From: Cyanobium sp. FGCU52
GTDB taxonomy: Bacteria; Cyanobacteriota; Cyanobacteriia; PCC-6307; Cyanobiaceae
NCBI GenBank assembly: GCA_024958715.1
Contig: JANWUS010000053.1
Location: 124,001-188,000, forward strand
Length of the DNA stretch: 64,000 nucleotides
Reading direction: 5' to 3'
Part shown: positions 1 through 8,414 of the stretch, piece after piece
Numbering within the stretch: position 1 is the stretch's first letter
How the letters are laid out: each line of letters starts with the position of its first letter
The notes under the pieces: generated by a model
Seen by the model: the letters and a program-made list of their open reading frames with translations, nothing else
Told to the model about the DNA's origin: nothing
Database searches by the model: none
Made by a program: the position numbers and the translations under genes

Positions 1-589
1 CGCCGCACCAGCGGTGCGCGTCTCCCACCACCACGTCGCAGAAGAAGGGCACCAGCAGCGCCTCCCCCCGCGGCAGCGCCTTGCCCAGTCCGTGCAGGAA
101 CACCGGCGTGGCCGCCAGCTGGGGATGGCGCTGCAGCAGATGGGCCACTCCGCTCCTCAGGGGTCCCAGCACCTCCGGTTCGCCCCGGGTTCCCTCCGGG
201 AACAGGATCACGATCGCCCCCTCGGCCAGGGCCGCCTCCACCGGCGCGAGGGGGTCGCGATGGGCGGTGCCTCCGCCGCGCTCGATCGGCACGATGCCGA
301 TCAGCCGCGTCGAGAACCAGGCCAGCCAGCGGTTGCGCAGGAAGTAGTCGGCCGCCGCCACCGGCTGCAGCCGCGGCAGCAGCCGCAGGGGGAAGAGGCT
401 CAGCAGCACCAGCACGTCGAGATGGCTGTTGTGGTTCGCTACCACCAGGGCCGGACCGCTGCGGGGAAGCCGCTCCGGATGGCGCACGTTCAGCCCGATC
501 ACCAGCGCCAGGAAGGGGCGGACCAGCAGCAGAAAGAACGCCTGGCGCAGCAGCCCTCGCCCGCGCCGGCTGCTCAGGGCCGCCACCAC
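1..589 (-). CDS. plsC: 1-acyl-glycerol-3-phosphate acyltransferase, PlsC family (partial at left edge)
   Basis: This minus-strand reading frame is absent from the ORF track because it runs off the left edge. Translating the complement gives the PlsC/LPLAT signature: the catalytic NHxxxLD box (NHNSHLD) about 45 residues in, and the substrate-binding FPEGTRG box further on. The family moves an acyl chain onto lysophosphatidic acid at the membrane to give phosphatidic acid. The likely start is GTG at 589, overlapping the end of the CdsA-like gene by 16 bases, so translation is probably coupled. With the two genes upstream it forms a phospholipid cassette: acyltransferase, CDP-diacylglycerol synthase and CDP-alcohol transferase. 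The C-terminus is outside the window, and the acyl-chain or acceptor preference cannot be read from sequence. Confidence 0.85.
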   Translation of the reverse strand, partial: MVAALSSRRGRGLLRQAFFLLLVRPFLALVIGLNVRHPERLPRSGPALVVANHNSHLDVLVLLSLFPLRLLPRLQPVAAADYFLRNRWLAWFSTRLIGIVPIERGGGTAHRDPLAPVEAALAEGAIVILFPEGTRGEPEVLGPLRSGVAHLLQRHPQLAATPVFLHGLGKALPRGEALLVPFFCDVVVGDAHRWCG

Positions 590-1548
590 ACCGAGCCGCC
601 GTAGGTCTGCCAGCGCTCCATCACGTACACCAGATGGAAGAACAGGGGGGCGGTGTAGGTGAGGCTGTCCACCCGGTCGAGGATGCCGCCATGGCCCGGC
701 AGGGCGGTGCCGCTGTCCTTGATGCCCAGGTCGCGCTTCACCGCCGAGATGTTGAGATCGCCCACGAAGCCCCCGCAGGCGATCAGCAGGCTGGCCCCCG
801 CCGAGGCCGCCGTGCCCAGCGGTGAGAGCAGCGGCCCGATCAGGCTTCCCACGATTGTGGTGGTGGCCAGGCCACCGAGGAAGCCGGCCCGGGTCTTGTT
901 GGGGCTCACCTTTGGGGCGATCGGTTCCCTGCCGATCGCCTTGCCCCACAGGTACTGGGCGATGTCGTTGAGCTCGGTGAGCAGCACCAGCAGCAGCACC
1001 AGCCCCGGTCCCACCACCCGGGCGGGATCGGCGGCCGGGCGCAGGATCAGCAGGAAGGCGGCATGGCTGAGGCTGAACACGGTGGTCATCAGGCCCCACT
1101 GCAGCGTGCCGGCGGCCTTGAGATAGCCCTCGGTGGCCCCGATCGCCAGCATCCGCACCGGCAGCAGCAGGAAGCAGAACACGGGAATGAAGGCCAGGAA
1201 CATGCCGTACCACTCCCAGCTCACCCACAGGTATTGGAAGGGGATGGCCAGGTAGGCCCAGAACAGCACCCGCCGGTCGACCCGGCGGGTGGGGATCAGG
1301 GAGAAGTACTCCTTCAGCGCCAGGAAGCTGAGCAGGGCGAAGAACAGGATCGACACCGTGCGCCCCACCAGCAGGGCGGCGGCGAACACGCTCACCATCT
1401 GCCACCAGGTGCGCACCCGCAGCTGCAGATTCGTGGCGTCGGGTCCGGGATGGCGACGGGCCAGCACTGCGGCGGCGATCGTGGCGATCACCAGCAGCAC
1501 GAGGATGGCGGCCAGGGTGGCCAGCACCGGGGTCGGCGGCAGGGTCAT
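574..1548 (-). CDS. phosphatidate cytidylyltransferase (CdsA/YnbB-like)
   Basis: This is a polytopic membrane protein of 324 residues that would activate phosphatidic acid with CTP to make CDP-diacylglycerol. Near the C-terminus it carries the CTP-transferase 1 signature, an S-x3-R start followed by KDSG, GHGG and a final DRxD ([10 protein letters not shown] ... [10 protein letters not shown]). About eight hydrophobic segments precede it. Its gene order, directly behind a CDP-alcohol phosphatidyltransferase and in front of PlsC, resembles E. coli ynbA-ynbB, so it may be a second, specialised copy rather than the housekeeping cdsA. The ATG at 1548 overlaps the stop of the upstream gene by 4 bases. 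A housekeeping role remains possible because the rest of the genome is not visible. Confidence 0.85.
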   Translation of the reverse strand: MTLPPTPVLATLAAILVLLVIATIAAAVLARRHPGPDATNLQLRVRTWWQMVSVFAAALLVGRTVSILFFALLSFLALKEYFSLIPTRRVDRRVLFWAYLAIPFQYLWVSWEWYGMFLAFIPVFCFLLLPVRMLAIGATEGYLKAAGTLQWGLMTTVFSLSHAAFLLILRPAADPARVVGPGLVLLLVLLTELNDIAQYLWGKAIGREPIAPKVSPNKTRAGFLGGLATTTIVGSLIGPLLSPLGTAASAGASLLIACGGFVGDLNISAVKRDLGIKDSGTALPGHGGILDRVDSLTYTAPLFFHLVYVMERWQTYGGSVWWRP

Positions 1549-2195
1549 GGCGTGGGGGTTCTCCCGGGCGAGCCCGCGGGCGGGCTCCCGGAGGCCGCTT
1601 CACGCAGACCCTGGCGGGAGCGGTTCCAGATGGTGAGCAGGGCCAGGACCGCCATCAGTGCCAGCAGCCCCCGGCTCCAGAGCCCCGGGGCCACCCCCAC
1701 GCCGAGCAGCAGGGCCAGCAGGCCGTAGGCGAAGGCGCGATCACTCTTGCCCAGGGGACCGTCGTAGCGGCGGCGCGCCCCCAGCGGCACCACCACGATC
1801 CCGGCCAGTTCCGTGATCACCCCCAGCACCATCGTGAGGCTGAGCAGCAGGGGATCGAGCCCCGGCACCAGCGCCAGGGGCAGGTAGAGGGCCGCATCGG
1901 CGAGCACGTCGCCGAGTTCGTTGAGCACGGCGCCGCTGGGCGTGGCCTGGTGGAACTCGCGGGCGAGCATGCCGTCGAGGGCATTGAGCCCCATGCGCAC
2001 CAGCAGCAGCGGCGGCAGCAGCAGCAGCCAGAGGGGGCGTCCCGGCTGGAGCGCCAGGGCGGCCCCCTCGGCCACCGACAGCACCAGGGCTCCCCAGGTG
2101 ACGGCATTGGCGCGCACCCCGGCGGTCGCCGCGGCCCGGGCCAAAGGCCTCAACAGCGCCTGAAAACGGGGCTTGAGGTCGTAGATCGAGGCCAC
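1545..2195 (-). CDS. CDP-alcohol phosphatidyltransferase family membrane protein (YnbA-like)
   Basis: The protein carries the CDP-alcohol phosphatidyltransferase motif DG-x2-AR-x8-G-x3-D-x3-D, read here as DGMLAREF, then a glycine, then GDVLAD. This motif places metal-bound CDP-diacylglycerol in the active site. Four to six hydrophobic segments surround it. The ORF-track start at 2258 lies inside glgB. The GTG at 2195, giving a protein starting ASIYDLKP, is preferred because it begins 13 bases after the glgB stop and leaves a protein of 216 residues. The product could be a phosphatidylglycerophosphate or another phosphodiester lipid; the alcohol acceptor is not determined by the motif. The stop overlaps the cdsA-like start as ATGA, so the pair is probably translationally coupled. 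Confidence 0.75.
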   Translation of the reverse strand: MASIYDLKPRFQALLRPLARAAATAGVRANAVTWGALVLSVAEGAALALQPGRPLWLLLLPPLLLVRMGLNALDGMLAREFHQATPSGAVLNELGDVLADAALYLPLALVPGLDPLLLSLTMVLGVITELAGIVVVPLGARRRYDGPLGKSDRAFAYGLLALLLGVGVAPGLWSRGLLALMAVLALLTIWNRSRQGLREAASGSPPAGSPGRTPTP

Positions 2196-2208
2196 GACCG
2201 CCTCGCCC

Positions 2209-4515
2209 TCAGACGCTGGCCTCGAGGGCCCGGTCGTCGAGACGGCTGCGGGCCTCATCGCGGCGGAACACCAGCACGCTCAGGGGCGGCAGGCAGAGGT
2301 CGAGGGAGTTCTCATAGCCGTGGATGCCCCATTCATCGGTGAACTTGCCGCCGAGATTGCCCAGATTGCTGCCGCCGTAGCGGCTGCTGTCGGTGTTGAA
2401 GGCCTCCTCATAGAAGCCCGCCAGCGGCACACCCACCCGGTAATGGGCATGGCTCTGGGGCGTGAAGTTCGCCACCACCACCACCCAGCGGCCGGTGGTG
2501 CTCTCTCGCCGCATGAAGCTGATCACCGAGTGGCGGTTGTCGTTGCAGTCGATCCACTGGAAGCCGAACTGGTCGAAGTCGTCGCCCCAGAGGGCCCGCT
2601 CGGAGCGGTAGAAAGCGTTGAGATCATCCACCAGGTGCAGCAGGCCCTGATGGGGCTCGTGCTGCAGCAGATCCCACTGCAGATCACCCCAGACGTTCCA
2701 TTCGGCCCGCTGACCGAACTCCATGCCCATGAAGATCGTCTTCTTGCCCGGGTGGGTCCACATGTAGGCCAGCAGGGCGCGCACGTTGGCGAACTTCTGC
2801 CAGTCGTCGCCCGGCATCTTGTGCAGCAGGTTGCTCTTGCCGTGCACGACCTCATCGTGGCTGAGGGCCAACATGAAGTTTTCGGTGTAGGCGTACCAGA
2901 TCGAGAAGGTGACGTTGTTCTGGTGGAACTGGCGGAACCAGGGATCGAGCTCGAAGTAATCGAGCATGTCGTGCATCCAGCCCATGTTCCACTTCAGGTT
3001 GAAGCCCAGGCCGCCGATGTCGGTGGGCTGGGTCACCATCGGCCAGGTGGTGGATTCCTCGGCGATCGAGAGGGCGCCCGGGAAGTGCTGGAAGAGCACG
3101 TGGTTGGCCTGCTGCAGGAAGCGCACGGCTTCGGTGTTCTCCCGGCCGCCGTGCTCATTGGGGATCCATTCGCCGTCGGGCCGCAGGTAATCGCGGTAGA
3201 GCATCGAGGCCACCGCATCCACCCGGATGCCGTCGATGTGGAACTCCTCGAACCAGTACACCAGGTTGGCCACGAGGAAGTTGCGCACCTCGTTGCGGCT
3301 GTAGTTGAAGATCAGCGTGCCCCATTCCTTGTGCTCGCCGATGCGGGGATCGGCGTGCTCGTAGACATGGGCGCCGTCGAAGAAGGCCAGGCCGTGGGCG
3401 TCCTTGGGGAAGTGACCCGGCACCCAGTCGAGGATCACGCCGATGCCCTCGGCGTGGCAGCGATCCACGAAGGCGCGGAACTCATCGGGGCTGCCATAGC
3501 GGCTGGTGGGGGCGTACCAGCCGGTGACCTGGTACCCCCAGGAGCCGTCGAAGGGATGCTCGGAGATCGGCAGCAGCTCGATGTGGGTGAAGCCCCGCTG
3601 CTTCACGTAGGGGATCACCCGCTCGGCCAGCTCGGGGTAGGTGAGCAGGCGGGCGCCGGGCTTGAGGTCGGCGGCGGGAACCGGAGGCCGGGCGCTGCCG
3701 TCGGCCTCCCGGTAGGGCTCGTCGGCGGCGCCATGCATCCAGCTGCCCAGGTGCATCTCGTAGACCGCGATCGGCCGGTCGAGGGGGTTGGTGCTGTCGC
3801 GCTCCTCCATCCAGGCGGCGTCACTCCAGTGGTAGCGGCCCAGTTCGGCCACCACCGAGGCATGATTGGGGCGCACCTCATGGCGGAAGCCGTAGGGGTC
3901 GCTCTTCGGGTAGCAGTGGCCCGCCTGGGTGCGGACCTCGTACTTATAGACATCGCCCGCTTTCAGGCCGGGGATGAACAGCTCCCAGCTGCCGCCGACC
4001 CGCGACTGCATCGGGTGATGGCGCCCGTCCCAGCCGTTGAAGTCGCCCAGCACCGCGACGCTGCGGGCATTCGGTGCCCACAGGCAGAACTGCACGCCGG
4101 CGACGCCGTCCTGTTCCCGCACATGGGCCCCCATCCGATGCCAGATGTGGTGATGGTTGCCTTCGGCGAACAGATGGCGGTCGAGTTCGCCCATCCACTC
4201 GTCGCGGAAGGCGAAGGAATCATGCTGTTCGTGCTCGATGCCCCCGCGCCTCACCCGCACCCGGTAGGTGCGGCCCGGATCTGCCGCCACCCTGGCCTCG
4301 AAGATCCAGGGATGGTGCGGCGTGGCCATCGGCAGCGCCGGAGCACCATCGGCGAGCAGCAGCTCGACCTGCTCGGCCTCCGGCATCCAGATGCGCACCA
4401 CCCAGCCGCCTTCGGGCAGGGGCTGGGGACCCAGCACCGCGAAGGGATGGTCATGGCGGCACTCGGCCAGCCGCACGGCGTCGTCGACCATCCAATCGAG
4501 GCTGGGCAGAAGCAT
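2209..4515 (-). CDS. glgB: 1,4-alpha-glucan branching enzyme
   Basis: GlgB transfers alpha-1,4 segments onto O6 of a glucan chain, making the alpha-1,6 branches of glycogen. The 768 residues have the expected parts: an N-terminal CBM48-type region with FCLWAPNA and GDFNGWDG (about 140-165), the GH13 barrel, and a C-terminal all-beta domain. Catalytic residues are visible as Asp433 ([10 protein letters not shown]), Glu486 (SIAEEST) and Asp554 ([10 protein letters not shown]). Length is slightly above the usual 730-770. The ATG at 4515 is the only reasonable start. It sits in a minus-strand run with 53 bases to the gene before it and shares the window with glgA at 43680. The long plus-strand ORFs over it (2320-4656 and others) are shadows. 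Confidence 0.97.
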   Translation of the reverse strand: MLLPSLDWMVDDAVRLAECRHDHPFAVLGPQPLPEGGWVVRIWMPEAEQVELLLADGAPALPMATPHHPWIFEARVAADPGRTYRVRVRRGGIEHEQHDSFAFRDEWMGELDRHLFAEGNHHHIWHRMGAHVREQDGVAGVQFCLWAPNARSVAVLGDFNGWDGRHHPMQSRVGGSWELFIPGLKAGDVYKYEVRTQAGHCYPKSDPYGFRHEVRPNHASVVAELGRYHWSDAAWMEERDSTNPLDRPIAVYEMHLGSWMHGAADEPYREADGSARPPVPAADLKPGARLLTYPELAERVIPYVKQRGFTHIELLPISEHPFDGSWGYQVTGWYAPTSRYGSPDEFRAFVDRCHAEGIGVILDWVPGHFPKDAHGLAFFDGAHVYEHADPRIGEHKEWGTLIFNYSRNEVRNFLVANLVYWFEEFHIDGIRVDAVASMLYRDYLRPDGEWIPNEHGGRENTEAVRFLQQANHVLFQHFPGALSIAEESTTWPMVTQPTDIGGLGFNLKWNMGWMHDMLDYFELDPWFRQFHQNNVTFSIWYAYTENFMLALSHDEVVHGKSNLLHKMPGDDWQKFANVRALLAYMWTHPGKKTIFMGMEFGQRAEWNVWGDLQWDLLQHEPHQGLLHLVDDLNAFYRSERALWGDDFDQFGFQWIDCNDNRHSVISFMRRESTTGRWVVVVANFTPQSHAHYRVGVPLAGFYEEAFNTDSSRYGGSNLGNLGGKFTDEWGIHGYENSLDLCLPPLSVLVFRRDEARSRLDDRALEASV

Positions 4516-4568
4516 GGAGGAAGGGGGCTTGCGCCGGGAGCTTACGCCGGTTTACTGGCTTCCTCGCC

Positions 4569-5387
4569 TCAGCGGGTGGGGACAGGCCTGGGCGCAGCCG
4601 GTTCGGTGGGGAAATCGACGCCGACGATCGCGTTATTGCGATCGAGGATCACGTAGAGGTTGTCGGTGAGACGGGTGAACTCGACCGTGACCATCACGAG
4701 CTTCATCTCCCCGCTCTGCTCCGAGGGCAGCACCTCCCGCATCCTGACGAAGCCTCCGGTGCGGCTCTGGAGGTTGAGCCACTTGCTCTGAAGGCTCGCC
4801 GGCGGGATCTCGGCCTGCAGGTCAGGGTTCAGGAAGCTGTCGGCCGACACGAAGCGGCCATCCACGAGGGCCTGCACGAAATCCCGGGCCACCCGTTCGG
4901 CGGCCTGATCCGAGAGATCGAGGTGGTAGCCCTCGAGCAGGCCCTCGGCGTTGATCACCATCAGCAGCTTGCGGGTGCCGGCACCGGTCTGCAGGGTGGC
5001 CTCCACGGTGCTGGCGTCGTAGGCGGGAACGACCGTGGTGATGGTCCAGCTCAGCAGCTTCGGCTGGCGCTTCATGTTGGCGGCCACCAGGGCCGGACTC
5101 GAGATCCGCTGCAGGGTGGGGGCGAACTCAGCGAAGCGAGCGTTGGCATCGCCGTCCCGCAGGGTGCGCAGGATCCGTTCCGCCGCGGCGCGGGCCCGGG
5201 CCTCCACCACCGCCGAGCTGGTGCGGCTGGCCGGCATCTCCGGCACCGTCAGCGCCGGAGTGGGCGCGGCTTGAACCGCCCCCGCCCCGTCCCCCACGGC
5301 CGCCCCCGCCAGGCCGGCGGCCAGGGCCAGGCCCAGCAGGCCTCCGCGCCGCAGGACCAGGGGCTGGAACGGGTTCGGGGGCAGCAT
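4569..5387 (-). CDS. secreted or lumenal protein with two DUF3887-like repeats
   Basis: The 272-residue protein begins with a basic start, a long Ala/Leu/Gly hydrophobic core and an AxA-type cleavage region (AVQAAPT near residue 41), so it should be exported. The mature part seems to contain two similar halves of about 90-100 residues (roughly 65-155 and 158-260). Each starts with a helix carrying an AERxxR-like pattern and ends in strands, as in DUF3887, a small NTF2-like fold. I know no enzymatic role for these domains. It lies between the CocE-type hydrolase and glgB, 22 and 53 bases away, so it may be co-transcribed. Assignment to DUF3887 rests on remembered patterns and should be taken as likely rather than certain. 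Confidence 0.65.
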   Translation of the reverse strand: MLPPNPFQPLVLRRGGLLGLALAAGLAGAAVGDGAGAVQAAPTPALTVPEMPASRTSSAVVEARARAAAERILRTLRDGDANARFAEFAPTLQRISSPALVAANMKRQPKLLSWTITTVVPAYDASTVEATLQTGAGTRKLLMVINAEGLLEGYHLDLSDQAAERVARDFVQALVDGRFVSADSFLNPDLQAEIPPASLQSKWLNLQSRTGGFVRMREVLPSEQSGEMKLVMVTVEFTRLTDNLYVILDRNNAIVGVDFPTEPAAPRPVPTR

Positions 5388-5409
5388 CGCGCAGGCGGTT
5401 CAGGCCGGC

Positions 5410-7086
5410 TCAGTCTGCCCCAGTCAGCGCGGTCAGCCAGAGGCGGCTGCCCGCCAGCTGCAGCTGGAGGCCGATCACCCGGTGCCGGGGGCCCGGGGCC
5501 TCCAGGGGCAGGCTGCCGTCGCCGGCGTTGACGGCGATCTGGGGCCAGGCGGCCGCCGCCAGCGACAGGCGCAGCCGATCCCCTTCCGCCAGCCGCAGGG
5601 CCAGGGGCTGGAGCGTCAGCCGTCGGCGCTGGGGAGCGCGGGCGCCTTCGCCCCGGAAGCGGGCCACTCCGGTGGCCACCTGCCGCACCGCGGTCCCTTC
5701 CCTGGGCAGGTGGGAGAGGGCGGCGCAGAGGTCGAAGCCGTCCTGATCGGCCGCCACCACCAGCTCCAGCCGGGGAACGCCCACCAGCTCCAGGGCCCGC
5801 TCCAGCGGGGGCGTGGTGAAGCAGGCCACATCGGCGCGCCCATCGAGATCGGAGCGCTCCACCTCCCCCGCATCCAGGCCGAGATGTCCCCCCCGCCCGG
5901 GAGCGGGACGCCAGGGATCGTGGACGATCCGCAGCTCGCCCCCGCCCTCGGAGGGCGCCACCAGCCGACCCTCGTCGCTGCGGATCGCCGCCAGGCCCCC
6001 GCTGGCCAGCGACCAGCCCCTGGCGGCCGGCTCCGCCGGTTCGGGGGCCTGGCGGTGGAGCGCCCAGCGACCATCGGAGAACTGCAGGGCGATCCCCCCT
6101 TCTCCGGGATCCGGCACCGCCCCCCCGCTCGGCGGGACCACGGGGTCTTCGCGTGGGGAGTGGGGGCGGGCGGGCAGGTGCCGCCGCAGGAAGGCCAGCT
6201 GGAGCTCATCGATGCCCCCCCGCCAGTTCAGATGGGTCCAGGCGCCGATCACCAGGCTGGGGTGTCCGCCGGCCTGCCGTGCCCGGCGATGGAGATCGAG
6301 CACCCCCCGCAGGTGTGGATCGTGCCAGCCCCCAACCAGCAGCATCGGACGTCGCAGCAGGGCCGGCGCCACCGGGTGGATCCGCCAGCCCTCGGGGCGG
6401 GCGGGATCCCGTTGCAGCCACTGCCAGCCCATGCCCTGCGGGTCGAGCCGCTTCAGCAGAGCCGGGCCTTCCCGCAGGAAGGTTCCCTGCTCGAGCTGGT
6501 GGCGGATCGCCAGCCAGCCGCTGGCATCGCCCCGGCGCCGGCAGCCCTCGGCGGCCAGCTGCAGGGCCCAGGCCAGACCCAGCGCCCACCAGTGGGCGTC
6601 GCCCTCGCTGGCCCAGTGGCACCGCTCGTCGAGGCCGGCCATGGCCGGCACCAGGCAGTCCGGCAGGGGATCCGGGGCGCCGACCGCGCCGTTGTCGCCG
6701 CCGCTGGTGCCAGCATTCAGCAGCTGGGTCGCCCCCTGGTAGGAGAAGCCGTAGGTGGCCACCCGGCCGTCGCCGCCGGGAAGGCTGCGGGCCCAGCGCA
6801 CCGCCGCGGCCCCGTCGGCGGCCTCCTGGGCGAATCCCCCGAAGCTGCCCTCCGAATCGCCGCGGCCGCGCACGTCCTGGATCGCCACCAGGAAGCCCTG
6901 GGCCGCATACCAGGAGGGATCGGCATAGGTGGGGGTGGAGGCGATCGCCCGTCCGTAGGGCTGGCGCATCAGCAGCACGGGCCAGGGGCCCTCCCCCGCG
7001 GGGCCGCCCGGATCCGGCTGCCAGATCCTGGTCGCCAGCCGCACCCCGTCGGGGCAGAGCATCCATACGTCGTGGCAGCCGGCCAC
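5410..7086 (-). CDS. CocE/NonD family hydrolase (X-Pro dipeptidyl-peptidase S15-like)
   Basis: This is an alpha/beta hydrolase of about 558 residues. The nucleophile elbow GFSYQG is visible with Ser115, after the oxyanion/strand pattern VAIQDVRGRGDSEG typical of the S15/CocE family. The acid and base are probably the Asp of GGWHDPHL and the His of GAWTHLNW. A C-terminal jelly-roll (PepX_C) region follows, with LRLSLAAAAWPQIAVNAGDG near the end. The ORF track starts it at 7596, inside other genes. I prefer GTG at 7086 because the conserved region starts there and it lies 8 bases after the stop of the upstream small gene. The family cleaves esters, acylated amino acids or X-Pro dipeptides; the substrate cannot be read here. 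No signal peptide is evident. Confidence 0.82.
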   Translation of the reverse strand: MAGCHDVWMLCPDGVRLATRIWQPDPGGPAGEGPWPVLLMRQPYGRAIASTPTYADPSWYAAQGFLVAIQDVRGRGDSEGSFGGFAQEAADGAAAVRWARSLPGGDGRVATYGFSYQGATQLLNAGTSGGDNGAVGAPDPLPDCLVPAMAGLDERCHWASEGDAHWWALGLAWALQLAAEGCRRRGDASGWLAIRHQLEQGTFLREGPALLKRLDPQGMGWQWLQRDPARPEGWRIHPVAPALLRRPMLLVGGWHDPHLRGVLDLHRRARQAGGHPSLVIGAWTHLNWRGGIDELQLAFLRRHLPARPHSPREDPVVPPSGGAVPDPGEGGIALQFSDGRWALHRQAPEPAEPAARGWSLASGGLAAIRSDEGRLVAPSEGGGELRIVHDPWRPAPGRGGHLGLDAGEVERSDLDGRADVACFTTPPLERALELVGVPRLELVVAADQDGFDLCAALSHLPREGTAVRQVATGVARFRGEGARAPQRRRLTLQPLALRLAEGDRLRLSLAAAAWPQIAVNAGDGSLPLEAPGPRHRVIGLQLQLAGSRLWLTALTGAD

Positions 7087-7094
7087 GGATCGGC

Positions 7095-7403
7095 TCAGCG
7101 CACGTCGGGGCAGTGGAGACCGATCACGTAGGTGGTGAGCACCTCGGCATCCATCGGGCTCAGCCCCTGGCTCTGGGCCACCCGGGCGATCGATTCCTTC
7201 GACGTGGCCGATTTGCCCTCGGCGTTGAGGGCCTTGAACTGGCGGCACAGATTCTTCGCCAGCTCGGGGTTCTGCTTCACCGATTCGAGCAGGGCGGAGG
7301 CGGCGGTCGCCGGAGCCGATCCGATCGGGGCGGCGAGGATGCCGGCGGCGAGTCCTGCGGCCAGGGCCAGGGGGAGGGAGCGCAGGAGGGGGGAACGGGC
7401 CAT
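7095..7403 (-). CDS. small exported protein, function unknown
   Basis: The protein is about 102 residues if translation starts at the ATG at 7403 (MARSPLLRSL). An alternative ATG at 7427 would add eight residues. The first 35 residues form a clear signal peptide: Arg near the start, a Leu/Ala core and APATAAS before the mature chain. The mature part is a helical domain of about 65 residues with two cysteines (KNLCRQF and GLHCPD) that could pair outside the cytoplasm. I do not recognise the family. It lies 8 bases before the CocE-type hydrolase and may be expressed with it. Confidence 0.6.
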   Translation of the reverse strand: MARSPLLRSLPLALAAGLAAGILAAPIGSAPATAASALLESVKQNPELAKNLCRQFKALNAEGKSATSKESIARVAQSQGLSPMDAEVLTTYVIGLHCPDVR

Positions 7404-7465
7404 GGCGGCCGGGAGTGCTGTCCCCATTAGATGAACGGGGCAGGAGCGGGGAGGTTCGGTCGGGG

Positions 7466-7873
7466 TCAGTTCCAGGAGCGACCGGATCCGCTGCGGGCGC
7501 GCTGAATCCACTCCAGCAGGCGGGCCAGGGGTACCGGCGCCAGGGCGGACCCCGCGAGGCCGCGCTGCAGGCGACCCAGCTGGCGATGGACGGCATGGGG
7601 ATCGCAGCTGGCCAGTCCCCGCCGGTCGGCGATGCCCGCGTGCAGCAACAGCGCGGCCTCCTCCGGCGCCAGGTCGAGGTCCCCCATCAGCCGGGCCTGA
7701 CCCCGCAGGCGCATCAGCCGGGCCTCGCTGCAGCTGCCGTCGGCCGCCAGTGTCCGCAGCATCGGATCCGCCAGGGCGGCCACTGCTGGCCAGTCGTGGA
7801 TGCCGCTGCGGACCAGCGCCCTCTCTTCGCTGCGGAAGTGGGGGGGCAGCCAGCCGGAGGAGGGCATCGGCAT
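7466..7873 (-). CDS. DUF4332-like helix-hairpin-helix protein
   Basis: A small soluble protein of 135 residues. The middle and C-terminal parts (ARLMRLRGQARLMG through ALLLHAGIADRRGLAS) look like tandem helix-hairpin-helix units of the DUF4332 type, which resemble the nucleic-acid-binding tips of helicases and polymerases. In such domains a hydrophobic helix is followed by GI/GL and a second helix, as seen here. A nucleic-acid-binding role is an inference. The start codon abuts the stop of the Ycf51-like gene (7874), so the two are probably translated from one mRNA. Confidence 0.6.
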   Translation of the reverse strand: MPMPSSGWLPPHFRSEERALVRSGIHDWPAVAALADPMLRTLAADGSCSEARLMRLRGQARLMGDLDLAPEEAALLLHAGIADRRGLASCDPHAVHRQLGRLQRGLAGSALAPVPLARLLEWIQRARSGSGRSWN

Positions 7874-8347
7874 TCAGGGGGTGGCCACCACCGCGCCGGT
7901 GGCGAAATCGCGGGTGACCTCACCGAGCACCGCCGGGCGGGAACCGTCCCCCGCCACCGGCTCCAGGCGGCGCAGCCGCACGCGCACCTGTCCACCGGCG
8001 CTGCTGCGGCCGCTGCCCCGCAGGTTGCGGGCCACCTGCTCCAGGGTGGGGGCGATCGCCTCGGGGGCCAGGCCCTCCGGCGCGGCCGCCACCACCAGGT
8101 CGCCGCCGTTGTCGTACACCACCGGCACCACCACCGCCCCGGGCACCGTGACCCGGGGGGTGTAGCTGATGGCAAACGCCAGGCAGGAGAGGGCCAGGAG
8201 GGCCGTGAAGCTGGTGATGCCCACCAGGCGGAAGCGGATGCCCCAGCGGGCCAGGAAACCGGCACCGGTGAGAAGGGCCAGCACACCGCTGGCGGCTCCG
8301 AGCCACTCGCCGGCCACGAACAGGATCGGATCGGCGGCCATGGCCAT
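7874..8347 (-). CDS. Ycf51-like (DUF2518) membrane protein
   Basis: The ORF track extends this gene to 8506, into the tamB-like gene. A start at ATG 8347 or 8341 (MAMAADPILF) gives about 157 residues. Two or three hydrophobic segments fill residues 5-65, and a soluble C-terminal domain follows with VVVPVVYDNGGDLVVAA. The arrangement resembles the cyanobacterial Ycf51 family, known also from some algal plastids and without a settled function. It is the first gene of the minus-strand run and is divergent from the tamB-like gene across a 67-base spacer that must hold both promoters. The family call is from memory of the pattern and moderately sure. Confidence 0.6.
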   Translation of the reverse strand: MAMAADPILFVAGEWLGAASGVLALLTGAGFLARWGIRFRLVGITSFTALLALSCLAFAISYTPRVTVPGAVVVPVVYDNGGDLVVAAAPEGLAPEAIAPTLEQVARNLRGSGRSSAGGQVRVRLRRLEPVAGDGSRPAVLGEVTRDFATGAVVATP

Positions 8348-8414
8348 GGGGGCTGGGGAACGGGGGACAAGCTCCTTATATTGCGGCCGACCCGGGCGGT
8401 GACGGTCCAGACGG

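Noticed and set aside
2320-4656. A 778-residue plus-strand ORF and others over glgB
   Set aside because: They are antisense shadows of glgB caused by high GC and few stops; the translations have no family patterns while the minus strand has full GH13 motifs.
5410-7596. CocE-type hydrolase as a 728-residue protein
   Set aside because: The first about 170 residues lie over other genes and are Arg/Pro/Gly-rich without homology; the family begins at GTG 7086.
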